Assembly: GCA_020059785.1 (NCBI GenBank)
Contig: JAGVBL010000422.1
Span: 1-9,268 of the forward strand
Length of the DNA stretch: 9,268 bases
Reading direction: 5' to 3'
Source: Ignavibacteriales bacterium
GTDB taxonomy: Bacteria; Bacteroidota; Ignavibacteria; Ignavibacteriales; Melioribacteraceae
Part shown: positions 1 through 7,257 of the stretch, one piece after another
How the letters are laid out: the number at the start of each line of letters is the position of its first letter
How positions within the stretch are numbered: the stretch's first letter is position 1
Notes under the pieces: generated by a model
What the model was told of the DNA's origin: nothing
Seen by the model: only the letters and a program-made list of their open reading frames with translations
The model's database searches: none
Translations under genes and position numbers: made by a program

Positions 1-845
1 CAGTAGAGTACGTTTTCTGTTAATCTTAGAACCGGGTAAACATGTTCAAGTTTTTCTCTATCAACATCAACAAGTACATATGAGTAAACAGATTTCTTGG
101 AATCTCTCTCTTTGCTCATACCGGGCATATCTTCGAACATAGTAATTCCGGCAGCGTTTATTATTTCTTTTATGCTTTCATCAAGAACAGGAATTCCTAC
201 CGGCAAATATTGAGACGATTTAATTCCATCCAGATTTTTAATTTCGTCTTCGAAAATCTTATGGCAATGCTCAGAGGAATCGCTCTGGATTAGAAGGAAT
301 ATATCTATATCGCCTTTTGTTGCATCGCAGTAGAGAACTCCTTCCAAAAAGTAAAGTTTTTTATAAAGGTTAAAGAAATCAGCTTCCTCCTTAACTTTAA
401 TCATAACATAAGCAGAAGTAGTTTTCGGTTCTTTCTTAAAACCAGTTTCACTTTGTTTCTCTTTTGGCTTAACACTTAAAATCTGATTAATCTTATCAGT
501 AATCTCTTCAGGAGTAAAGGGTTTTTCAATAAGACCATTGGCTTTAAGTTCTTCCAGATCATCGAAATCCAGATTATCGGCATAACCTGTTATGTATAGC
601 ATAGAAGTATCTGGATATTTTGATTTTATGATCTTGCCCAGTTTTATCCCGTTTATATCAGGCAGATTGATATCGACAAGGACAGTATCTAGATTAACGT
701 CATTTTTCTTGTAGAGTTCTAGTTTAGAGAGAGCCGAAAAACCATTTTCACATGGTTCTACATCATACCCCAACTGTTTTAATCCGATAGATAATGAACG
801 TCTTAAAGATGCTTCATCATCAATTAATAAAATCCTCTTTTGCAT
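1..845 (-). CDS. Response regulator: receiver domain plus tandem Lrp/AsnC-type (RAM-like) domains, 3' end off the window
   Basis: Open from an ATG at 845 to the left edge, giving 281 complete codons and no stop. Residues 1-123 form a typical CheY-like receiver domain: acidic pair D9-D10, phosphoacceptor D58 (in VDINLPDING), T86 and the switch lysine K108 in EKPF. After a charged linker (about 124-142), residues 144-216 resemble a stand-alone Lrp/AsnC ligand-binding (RAM) domain: it opens AYVMIKV, has LEGV in the middle, then GDIDIFLLI, and ends with a DGIKSSQYLPV strand. A second copy seems to start near residue 253 (YSYVLVDVD, later ENVLY) and is cut by the window edge. No helix-turn-helix, kinase or GGDEF domain is visible, though one could lie downstream. 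A good Shine-Dalgarno supports the start. The gene is divergent from nfnA. The receiver call is firm; the RAM call rests on pattern recognition. Phosphorylation by an unseen histidine kinase is inferred from the family. Confidence 0.88.
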   Translation of the reverse strand, partial: MQKRILLIDDEASLRRSLSIGLKQLGYDVEPCENGFSALSKLELYKKNDVNLDTVLVDINLPDINGIKLGKIIKSKYPDTSMLYITGYADNLDFDDLEELKANGLIEKPFTPEEITDKINQILSVKPKEKQSETGFKKEPKTTSAYVMIKVKEEADFFNLYKKLYFLEGVLYCDATKGDIDIFLLIQSDSSEHCHKIFEDEIKNLDGIKSSQYLPVGIPVLDESIKEIINAAGITMFEDMPGMSKERDSKKSVYSYVLVDVDREKLEHVYPVLRLTENVLY

Positions 846-852
846 GGTTGAA

Positions 853-857
853 CTCCT
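853..857 (-). promoter_or_regulatory. Shine-Dalgarno of the response regulator gene
   Basis: On the minus strand AGGAG lies 7 bases before the ATG at 845, inside the run AAAAGGAGTT. This is a near-consensus ribosome binding site and fixes the start codon. Confidence 0.8.
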
Positions 858-860
858 TTT

Positions 861-883
861 GTAAAATCATTCTTTGATTTTAC
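861..883 (-). repeat. Perfect 9-bp inverted repeat just upstream of the response regulator Shine-Dalgarno
   Basis: GTAAAATCA at 861-869 and TGATTTTAC at 875-883 are exact reverse complements around a 5-base loop. The repeat ends 3 bases from the AAAAGGAG run. In RNA it would form a small AT-rich stem-loop at the very start of the leader; in DNA it would be a dyad operator near the predicted transcription start. The half-site TGATTTTA occurs again at 925-932. The function is inferred; only the symmetry is seen. Confidence 0.5.
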
Positions 884-893
884 CTTTGCAATT

Positions 894-902
894 GTTATAC
901 CA
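894..902 (-). promoter_or_regulatory. Candidate extended -10 promoter for the response regulator
   Basis: The minus strand reads TGGTATAAC, an extended -10 element (TGn plus a 5/6 match to TATAAT). No good -35 box stands 16-18 bases upstream. Transcription would start near 887, so the 861-883 inverted repeat would fall within the first 30 or so bases of the transcript. AT-rich DNA produces such matches by chance, so this is tentative, and the group may use a different housekeeping promoter consensus. Confidence 0.3.
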
Positions 903-989
903 TAATAATTCTTGCTTTATCTAATGATTTTAACTGTCTTAATAGAATGGTTGTAAATCAATGTGTAAGATTTTTTTATAACATATAAG

Positions 990-1014
990 TAAGTAATTGT
1001 TTTTACATTACTTA
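990..1014. repeat. Perfect 8-bp inverted repeat between divergent genes
   Basis: TAAGTAAT at 990-997 and ATTACTTA at 1007-1014 are exact reverse complements separated by 9 bases. The left arm is preceded by another TAAG unit, giving a short TAAGTAAGTAAT run. No U-tract directly follows on either strand, so it is not an obvious terminator. The centre-to-centre spacing suits a dimeric regulator of either divergent gene, but this is only inference. Confidence 0.35.
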
Positions 1015-1212
1015 ACGACTGATAATTTTTTTTACAATTGTTAACTGAATAATAATGGGAGGTTGACTCTTTATTTGGCGGTACAAAATCATATAAAGAA
1101 CAAAAAAATTTTTTTCAGTAAATAAATATTTAATAATTTGCGGAAGTTATTCTCCTGATAATCTGATTTTTCTTACCTGATTATTAGAAAAAGGAATGAA
1201 AGTAAATCTTAC

Positions 1213-1216
1213 GGAG
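1213..1216 (+). promoter_or_regulatory. Shine-Dalgarno that decides the nfnA start
   Basis: GGAG lies 6 bases before the ATG at 1223. The upstream in-frame ATG at 1196 has only AAGGA directly abutting it, which is too close for ribosome binding. This favours 1223 as the real start. Confidence 0.7.
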
Positions 1217-1222
1217 TTAAGA

Positions 1223-2077
1223 ATGGCAAAAATATTAGTCAAAAAACAGTTATCTAAGGATGTATTCTTAATGAGATTATATGCCCCGTTAATTGCAGAA
1301 GAGAGGGCTGCCGGACAGTTTATAATATTACAAATAGATGATGATTATGGTGAACGAATTCCGCTTACAATTGCTGATGCCAGTATTGATGAGGGTTCAA
1401 TTACTATTATTTTCCAAGTTGTGGGCAAAAGTACTTTGCAATTATCACAAATGAACACAGGCGATGATATTCCAACAGTAGTTGGACCATTAGGTAAACC
1501 GACTCATATCGAAAAGTTCGGTACGGTAGTATGCGTTGGTGGCGGAATTGGTGTAGCACCTTTACATCCTATTGCACAGGCACTTAAACACGCCGGTAAT
1601 AATGTAATTACTATTATTGGTGCTCGTAATAAAGATTTAATTATTCTTGAAGATGAAATGAAAACTATTGCTGACGAGTTTATTTTATGTACAGACGACG
1701 GTTCCTACGGAAGAAAAGCACTGGTTACAGAACCGCTTAAAGAGATTTGCGAAAGGACTCCCAAACCAAACATGGTAATTGCAATCGGCCCTCCAATAAT
1801 GATGAAATTCTGTTCCGAGACAACAAGACCTTACGGCGTGTTTACACAAGTTTCATTAAATACAATTATGGTAGATGGAACAGGAATGTGCGGCGGCTGC
1901 AGAGTTAATGTTGGTAAGGAAGTAAAATTTGTTTGTGTTGATGGACCCGAATTCGATGGTCATTTAGTTGACTTTGACAACATGATGGCACGATTAAATT
2001 CTTACAAAAAAATTGAGCAGGAAGCTCATTCATGTTTTCTTGAACAAGAAATTAAACAACGCGAGGGACTTTTATGA
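1223..2077 (+). CDS. nfnA: NADH-dependent reduced ferredoxin:NADP+ oxidoreductase, small subunit NfnA
   Basis: A 284-residue ferredoxin-NADP reductase-type flavoprotein of the SudB/NfnA and dihydroorotate dehydrogenase electron-transfer subunit family. Numbered from the 1223 start, residues 1-90 form the FAD-binding barrel with R45-I-P-L-T-I. The NAD-binding fold follows, with GGGIGVAP at 106-113. The C-terminal [2Fe-2S] site has D218, C223, C226 and C238, matching the Asp-Cys3 ligation reported for Pyrococcus sulfide dehydrogenase. The subunit binds NADH and FAD and passes electrons to NfnB in the cytoplasm. The longer ORF from 1196 adds 9 residues (MKVNLTELR). I prefer 1223 because it has a proper Shine-Dalgarno and because family members start near M-x-KIL. 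The stop overlaps the nfnB start by four bases (ATGA), so the two are translationally coupled. Gene order and motifs make the Nfn assignment strong; function is inferred from the family. Confidence 0.92.
   Translation: MAKILVKKQLSKDVFLMRLYAPLIAEERAAGQFIILQIDDDYGERIPLTIADASIDEGSITIIFQVVGKSTLQLSQMNTGDDIPTVVGPLGKPTHIEKFGTVVCVGGGIGVAPLHPIAQALKHAGNNVITIIGARNKDLIILEDEMKTIADEFILCTDDGSYGRKALVTEPLKEICERTPKPNMVIAIGPPIMMKFCSETTRPYGVFTQVSLNTIMVDGTGMCGGCRVNVGKEVKFVCVDGPEFDGHLVDFDNMMARLNSYKKIEQEAHSCFLEQEIKQREGLL
2063..2067 (+). promoter_or_regulatory. Shine-Dalgarno of nfnB inside the nfnA 3' end
   Basis: GAGGG sits 6 bases before the nfnB ATG at 2074, within the last codons of nfnA. It supports both the start and coupled translation. 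Confidence 0.65.
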
Positions 2078-3594
2078 ATCATCACACGCCCGAACAGTTA
2101 GCAGATGAAGCGAAAAAAATAATTGTAGAGTATTTAGATAAAATAGATGATATGAAACCTAAGGAGAGAACTAAAATCCCTCCTCAGGAAATGCCTGCTC
2201 AGGATCCAATTGTAAGGAGCTCAAACTTAGATGAAGTTGCTCTCGGTTATACTATTGAACAAGCAAGAATTGAAGCAATGCGGTGCCTTCAGTGCGTAAA
2301 AAAAACTTGCGTTGAAGATTGTCCCGTTAGAATTGATATACCCCGCTTTATAAATCATATTGCGCATGCAGAATTTGAAAGTGCTGCCGCAGTAATAAAA
2401 GAAGCAAGTTTGCTACCGGCAATTTGCGGCAGAGTATGCCCTCAAGAAACTCAATGCCAGTCAAATTGCGCTGTTGGTAAAGCTTTGAAAGATGTTGATA
2501 AATCCGTTGCAATAGGAAGACTTGAAAGATTTATTGCAGACTGGGAACGCGCTACAGGAAAAATTGCAACTCCAGAAGTAAAACCCGAAACCGGTAAGAA
2601 GGTCGCAATTGTTGGAAGTGGTCCGGCTGGATTGGTTGTTGCAGCAGACTGCAGACGCGAAGGTCATCACGTTACAATTTTTGAAGCATTCCATAAACTT
2701 GGCGGTGTATTACGTTATGGTATTCCTGAATTCCGTCTGCCAAATGATATTATTGATAAAGAAATAGATGTTCTGAAAGCAATGGGTGTTGAGTTTAAAA
2801 CCAATTTTGTTGTAGGACGCACAAGAAAGTTAACCGATTTAATAGAGAAAGACGGGTATAATGCAATTTTTGTAGGTACCGGTGCGGGACTTCCAATGTT
2901 TATGGGAATTGAAGGCGAAAGTCTTGTTGGTGTTTTTTCTGCAAATGAATATTTAACCCGAGCAAATTTAATGCGTGCTTTTGATAAAGGTCATGCTGAT
3001 ACGCCGATTTATAATTCTGTAAATGTTGCCGTGTTGGGTGGAGGAAATGTTGCTATGGATGCCGCAAGAATGGCAAAAAGGCTCGGTGCAAAAAATGTTT
3101 ATGTAGTGTATAGAAGAACTGAAGTAGAAATGCCGGCACGTAAAGAGGAAGTTGCTCACGCTAAAGAAGAGGGAATTGAATTTTATTTCCTACAGAATGC
3201 AAAGAGAATTATTGGAGATGAAAATGGGCGTGTAAAAGCAATGGAATGTTTAAGATACGAATTAGGTGAACCGGATCAATCCGGAAGAAGAAGACCTGTT
3301 GTAATTCCTAATAGTGAGTTTATATTAAATGTTGATACGGTGATTGTTGCAATCGGAAACGGAAGTAATCCGCTTATAAGCCAGACTACCCCTCAAATGA
3401 ATGTTAATAAATGGGGGAATATTATTGTAGATGAGACACAAAAAACTTCGATTGATAGAATTTATGCCGGCGGCGATATTGTACTTGGAGCTGCTACTGT
3501 AATTCTTGCAATGGGAGAAGGAAGACGAGCAGCCGCTGCAATAAATAAAATGTTAGCTGAAGAGATTGAAAAAGAGCCAAATAGTTCTAATTGA
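2074..3594 (+). CDS. nfnB: NADH-dependent reduced ferredoxin:NADP+ oxidoreductase, large subunit NfnB (GltD-like)
   Basis: A 506-residue iron-sulfur flavoprotein of the GltD/SudA/NfnB family. The N-terminal domain (about 45-160) carries the cysteines for two [4Fe-4S] clusters: C71, C74, C79, C83 and C118, C122, C128, C132. E125 sits where I recall a glutamate ligating one cluster in the Thermotoga enzyme. The first Rossmann motif, GSGPAGL at 181-187, binds FAD; the second, GGGNVAMDAAR at 322-332, suits NADPH. The closing flavin motif is AGGDIVLGAATV at 465-476. Family knowledge: the NfnB FAD is the bifurcating site, coupling NADPH, ferredoxin and, through NfnA, NAD. A glutamate synthase small subunit is the main alternative, but the overlapping nfnA partner and the absence of a gltB argue against it. 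The length is normal and nothing is broken. An intrinsic terminator lies 8 bases after the stop. Confidence 0.92.
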   Translation: MNHHTPEQLADEAKKIIVEYLDKIDDMKPKERTKIPPQEMPAQDPIVRSSNLDEVALGYTIEQARIEAMRCLQCVKKTCVEDCPVRIDIPRFINHIAHAEFESAAAVIKEASLLPAICGRVCPQETQCQSNCAVGKALKDVDKSVAIGRLERFIADWERATGKIATPEVKPETGKKVAIVGSGPAGLVVAADCRREGHHVTIFEAFHKLGGVLRYGIPEFRLPNDIIDKEIDVLKAMGVEFKTNFVVGRTRKLTDLIEKDGYNAIFVGTGAGLPMFMGIEGESLVGVFSANEYLTRANLMRAFDKGHADTPIYNSVNVAVLGGGNVAMDAARMAKRLGAKNVYVVYRRTEVEMPARKEEVAHAKEEGIEFYFLQNAKRIIGDENGRVKAMECLRYELGEPDQSGRRRPVVIPNSEFILNVDTVIVAIGNGSNPLISQTTPQMNVNKWGNIIVDETQKTSIDRIYAGGDIVLGAATVILAMGEGRRAAAAINKMLAEEIEKEPNSSN

Positions 3595-3602
3595 TTTCAA
3601 TG

Positions 3603-3632
3603 AGAGACGTTTACCAAAAACGTCTCTTTTTT
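3603..3632 (+). terminator. Intrinsic terminator of nfnAB
   Basis: AGAGACGTTT at 3603-3612 pairs perfectly with AAACGTCTCT at 3618-3627 across a 5-base loop, and is followed by TTTTT at 3628-3632. It lies in the 53-base gap between convergent genes. On the minus strand the same stem follows the GH13 stop by about 20 bases, but no U-tract follows it there, so it is mainly a plus-strand terminator. Confidence 0.92.
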
Positions 3633-3647
3633 AATAAATTTATCTGG

Positions 3648-6600
3648 TTAATCCGGATTTAAACTTGCAATCAAATTATTGTAGAGATAACCGGAATTAC
3701 TGGATAATCTAAATATCTTCTGATAGTAAGAATAACTCATGTCTAAAAAGTGTTTATAGCTATCCTCTATTTCCTTAAATCTATCCTGTTTATAAATTTT
3801 CTGCAGAATATAAATAGTAAAAAACCATGAAATCATCTCCTCAAAATTCTCTTTACTATAATAAGTCTTGCCATCATACTCATTAATTCCAATAAATTGT
3901 TTTACAGAGTCATCTTCCAATAATTTCTTTAATTGCGGGGATTGGAAATAGTCTTTTTCAACAGGGAGATAATCTGTTACCTGTTTAATCTCTTCCACAT
4001 TTTCAAAAACAAATTCAATTTTATCCTCAAAGCGGATTAAAATATTAAGCAGCAAAATTTCTTTATATAATTCTCCTTCCCCTCTTCCGGATTTTTTCAA
4101 CATTTTTTTTACTGGTGAATCTAGTAAAAGAAGATCAATATAATTCGATTTATTTATTTCTCCTTCAACTTCAAAGAAATTTTTCAATTGAGAAATTAGA
4201 ATCCATAATAATGCTAAAATAGAATTTTCATTATAGACCGAACTACTGCTTGTCATTACTGCTTTATGGATTTCTATGTTTGAGTTAATTGAAAGTGGAT
4301 ATAATTCATATAGTAATAGATTTAGCTTCCTGACAGTTATAATTCTATTATCAAATTCTTTAATTAGTTTTTTAACTTCATTCTGCAGAGAAAAATGTTT
4401 TACAATATTATTTAACAGAATCTTAATTCTGCCCGATAAGGGATTCAACTTTTCTGTTTCAAGTTTATTATCATCAACTGATTTATCTGGATGAATAAAC
4501 TCGTCGAATTTATTGCCATCAAAAATTTCTTCAAATGAATTGTGAATCGGTTCAAGTTTCATTTCCTTTAACGCTATTTCAATAGAAGGAACACCAATGC
4601 CCTTTAGTTTACGAGCTAACTTTTCATGCACACCATCTCCATCATAAACCTCTCGAAAATCTAAATAGACCAAATATTTGAATGCGCCCAGTTCAACCTG
4701 AAACCCCTGGAATGCCAGCTCATGTCCCGATTTTAAATACTCAAGTTTGGAGACATGTTCTTTATAAACATAATAATGCTGAAGAGTAGGATTAACACCA
4801 AGTGCTTCTCCAAGAGTGCGTGTTTGATTTACTTTTTCACCGTTAATAAAAGAAATAAGTTTTGGTGATGAATGGAAAATTGTTCCCTTTGTATTTTCAT
4901 ACCTGTTATTAAAAAAGACTAACGCTTTCTCTCCTCTTTCACTATTGGTAAAAGCAAACACGTTTTCATTCAGATTGCCGTGGTTATCCCAGAAATCGAA
5001 GAGCCAGAAATTTGTAACCTGACTGAAAAGGTAACGCTTCTTCATCAGCGGAAAAATTTCTCTCCTGTGCCTATCGATAAGCCATTGATTCGGCGCTTCG
5101 TTATAATATGCCCGCTGATATTCCATTCCGTACTTTTCAGTGTAACCTTCAATTTGTCCATGAGCAAACATCGGTAACCCGGGAAGTGTAACCATTAAAG
5201 TGCATACACCGAAATATTTATCGTCGGTACCGAATTGTTTAATTGCAGTTTCTTCATCCGGATTACTCATAAAATTAACATAACGTTTCAAAATTTCCGG
5301 TTCGAACTCCAAGGTATTAGAAATTAGATCGCGGTACTTTGCATTTTCCTCCTTCATCATCATATGCATGAATGCGGAATTATAAACACGGTGCATTCCA
5401 AGAGTGCGGACGAAATATCCTTCCATCAGCCAGAAAGCTTCTGCAAGTAAAAGGGTTTCGGGCATTTCGGAATTGATCCTATCTACAACTTCACGCCAAA
5501 ATTCTATTGGAAATTGTCTGTCGAATTCCTCCTGAGAAATAGAGTAATCCGATCTTGACGGAATATCACCACCTCTTCCGGGTGCTGGATACCATAACCT
5601 CGAAAAATGTTTTTTGGCAAGAGTCATCGCTGCATCAAAGCGGATAATTGAAAATTTTTTAGCAACCTCAAAGATTTTTTGAATTACCGCTTCACGAACT
5701 TCGTGGCGAATCATGTTAAGTTGTGCTGTGTCGTTCCATGGCATATTGGTTCCGTCATTGCCATGATAAATATATCTTACATCGCCTGTTCTGTTATCAA
5801 CTCTTTGAAACACAACTGCGGCATCACTCCGGCTCCAGTAACCGTCTTCAATCCTGATTGATACTGTAGGATCATCGGATAAATCCGGACCACTGAAACG
5901 GTAATTAGGAAATGGAGGATAACCGGATTGAATAAAATAATCCGGACGTTCAATAATCCATTTCGAAAAAATTCCGGTATGATTAGGAACCATATCGCTT
6001 GCAAGCCGGAACCCTTTTCTACGAGCACGTTCATTCAAATTATTGTATGCGTATTCACCGCCAAGGTCATTGGCTATTTGATAATCATATAATGAATATG
6101 CAGAAGCAACCGCATCGATATTACCAAGTATATGTTTAATTTTTCTTGAAGCATTACTCCGCTCCCATATCCCTATAAGCCATAAACCGTTAAATCCCCA
6201 TTCCGAAAGCTGTTCAAGTTCTTCATCGGGGATCTGATCCAGAGTTTTAATGTGCCGGTTATACTTTTTGGAAAGCTGGTTTAACCACACATAACTATTT
6301 TTTGCAATCATTACAACGCGAGGCATCCAATCTGTATCGGATGTAAATCTTTCGGTCTCTTCATAATCTTTCCACGTATCGAGTGCGTAACGGTAACCCG
6401 ATTTACCAAGGGTTAGAAAACCAGCCTCGTTTACTCCTTCTTTATACTGAGGTGCGAATACCGGAGCTCCACCGCCTCCACCAAATCCAAGGATTATGTC
6501 TTCCTTAATAAGGTCTTTACCGCTTAGGATTCGATGCAGGAATTTTTCATCCAGCAGTACTCCCCACTTTTCTCGTATAAAATCGAGCTGTGCTTCAATG

Positions 6601-7256
6601 TTATCTGGATTGGTTAGTATTGGAGTTTTAAGGAATGTAAAAAGATCCTGATTATCAGGTCCAAATTTCTTCTCATTCACAAAAAATTTTTCGAGCTCGC
6701 TTAATGATCTCTTGTAAATTTCTTTTTCATTCAAATAATTCTGATCGAATAATTCGATGATGTTTTTATTCGCCGGATTAATATTTGCAAAAGATAACAG
6801 GATTAATTCTTCCAGAGTTATTTCTAAATTAGAACGGTCTGCAGTAAATGAATTAAGATAGTCGAACACACTCGATTGACCCTTATAAACTTCGTTTGGC
6901 GGGAATATTTCAACAAAATCGAATAATAATTTTCTTACAGATTCTTCACCTAAAGAAGTACTAAGAGTTTCTAATGCTTTTTTAATAACACCGGGATTAA
7001 CCTGAATTTCATAAACTCTGAAAAGGAAATGATAAATTTCATCGAGCAGACCGGCAGCATTCACTTCACCAACCTTTACCTGTTCGGTTGCATTTCTCCT
7101 ATCATTTATTTTCTTAACAAAATTTCTTGCTGCAGCATTGTTAACAAAAACAACATTACCTGCAATTGAAAAGAAAACTTCATCAATTTCATACTTCTTA
7201 CGGATTTCCTTCGAAATATGAAATTCGAATCTTGGGAATTTGTTGGTCTGTTCCAT
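3648..7256 (-). CDS. Large GH13 (alpha-amylase superfamily) protein with extra N- and C-terminal regions
   Basis: A 1202-residue protein without a signal peptide, so probably cytoplasmic. Residues 1-255 are mostly helical and unrecognised; a GFGGGGGAP segment (257-265) leads to the catalytic part. The GH13 barrel covers about 313-720. Strand-1-like GFNGLWLIGIWE is at 354-365, region I DMVPNH at 421-426, region II RFDAA at 539-543 (nucleophile D541), region III LLAEAF at 603-608 (acid/base E606) and region IV NPDE at 665-668 (third acid D667). The usual region IV histidine is proline here. A beta-rich domain C-like part spans about 764-868. The last ~330 residues are helical and charged and I do not recognise them. 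All three catalytic acids are present, so it is probably active on alpha-glucosidic bonds; hydrolase versus transferase cannot be decided. No Shine-Dalgarno precedes the ATG, and the next in-frame Met is residue 311, inside the fold. It is convergent with nfnB and divergent from mutS. Confidence 0.88.
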   Translation of the reverse strand: MEQTNKFPRFEFHISKEIRKKYEIDEVFFSIAGNVVFVNNAAARNFVKKINDRRNATEQVKVGEVNAAGLLDEIYHFLFRVYEIQVNPGVIKKALETLSTSLGEESVRKLLFDFVEIFPPNEVYKGQSSVFDYLNSFTADRSNLEITLEELILLSFANINPANKNIIELFDQNYLNEKEIYKRSLSELEKFFVNEKKFGPDNQDLFTFLKTPILTNPDNIEAQLDFIREKWGVLLDEKFLHRILSGKDLIKEDIILGFGGGGGAPVFAPQYKEGVNEAGFLTLGKSGYRYALDTWKDYEETERFTSDTDWMPRVVMIAKNSYVWLNQLSKKYNRHIKTLDQIPDEELEQLSEWGFNGLWLIGIWERSNASRKIKHILGNIDAVASAYSLYDYQIANDLGGEYAYNNLNERARRKGFRLASDMVPNHTGIFSKWIIERPDYFIQSGYPPFPNYRFSGPDLSDDPTVSIRIEDGYWSRSDAAVVFQRVDNRTGDVRYIYHGNDGTNMPWNDTAQLNMIRHEVREAVIQKIFEVAKKFSIIRFDAAMTLAKKHFSRLWYPAPGRGGDIPSRSDYSISQEEFDRQFPIEFWREVVDRINSEMPETLLLAEAFWLMEGYFVRTLGMHRVYNSAFMHMMMKEENAKYRDLISNTLEFEPEILKRYVNFMSNPDEETAIKQFGTDDKYFGVCTLMVTLPGLPMFAHGQIEGYTEKYGMEYQRAYYNEAPNQWLIDRHRREIFPLMKKRYLFSQVTNFWLFDFWDNHGNLNENVFAFTNSERGEKALVFFNNRYENTKGTIFHSSPKLISFINGEKVNQTRTLGEALGVNPTLQHYYVYKEHVSKLEYLKSGHELAFQGFQVELGAFKYLVYLDFREVYDGDGVHEKLARKLKGIGVPSIEIALKEMKLEPIHNSFEEIFDGNKFDEFIHPDKSVDDNKLETEKLNPLSGRIKILLNNIVKHFSLQNEVKKLIKEFDNRIITVRKLNLLLYELYPLSINSNIEIHKAVMTSSSSVYNENSILALLWILISQLKNFFEVEGEINKSNYIDLLLLDSPVKKMLKKSGRGEGELYKEILLLNILIRFEDKIEFVFENVEEIKQVTDYLPVEKDYFQSPQLKKLLEDDSVKQFIGINEYDGKTYYSKENFEEMISWFFTIYILQKIYKQDRFKEIEDSYKHFLDMSYSYYQKIFRLSSNSGYLYNNLIASLNPD

Positions 7257-7257
7257 T

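Larger units (their letters stand above)
846..1222. other. Divergent intergenic region, AT-rich, no gene seen
   Basis: About 375 bases separate the response regulator start from the preferred nfnA start. I see no ORF with coding character and no RNA gene. It holds the inverted repeat and candidate promoter of the response regulator, a second inverted repeat at 990-1014, the 8-bp palindrome ACAATTGT at 1034-1041, and several T- or A-runs (971-977, 1025-1033, 1102-1115). TTGACT at 1063-1068 and TATAAA at 1092-1097 resemble promoter boxes but are 23 bases apart, too far to form one promoter. The nfn promoter must lie here, but I cannot place it. Confidence 0.6.

Noticed and set aside
1063..1097. 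TTGACT and TATAAA as an nfn promoter
   Set aside because: The spacer is 23 bases, well outside the 16-18 usable for a housekeeping promoter, and no other convincing pair was found.
1155..1187. Possible leader hairpin before nfnA: CTGATAATC pairing with GATTATTAG
   Set aside because: It pairs over 9 positions only if a G-T wobble is allowed, has a 15-base loop and is AT-rich. It is too weak to call a riboswitch or attenuator.
2461..3159. Two short minus-strand ORFs inside nfnB (2461-2694 and 2968-3159)
   Set aside because: They are antisense shadows of a strongly conserved gene, with low-complexity, cysteine- and serine-rich translations and no ribosome binding site seen.
3603..3627. Bidirectional terminator also serving the GH13 gene
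   Set aside because: The stem is symmetrical, but on the minus strand the bases after it (CATTGAAATC) are not U-rich, so only the plus-strand terminator is called.
4276..6034. Several short ORFs opposite to or overlapping the GH13 gene (4276-4494, 4980-5177, 5679-5861, 5777-6034)
   Set aside because: They lie wholly within the coding frame of the GH13 protein, have no recognisable domain, and are expected by chance in long genes.
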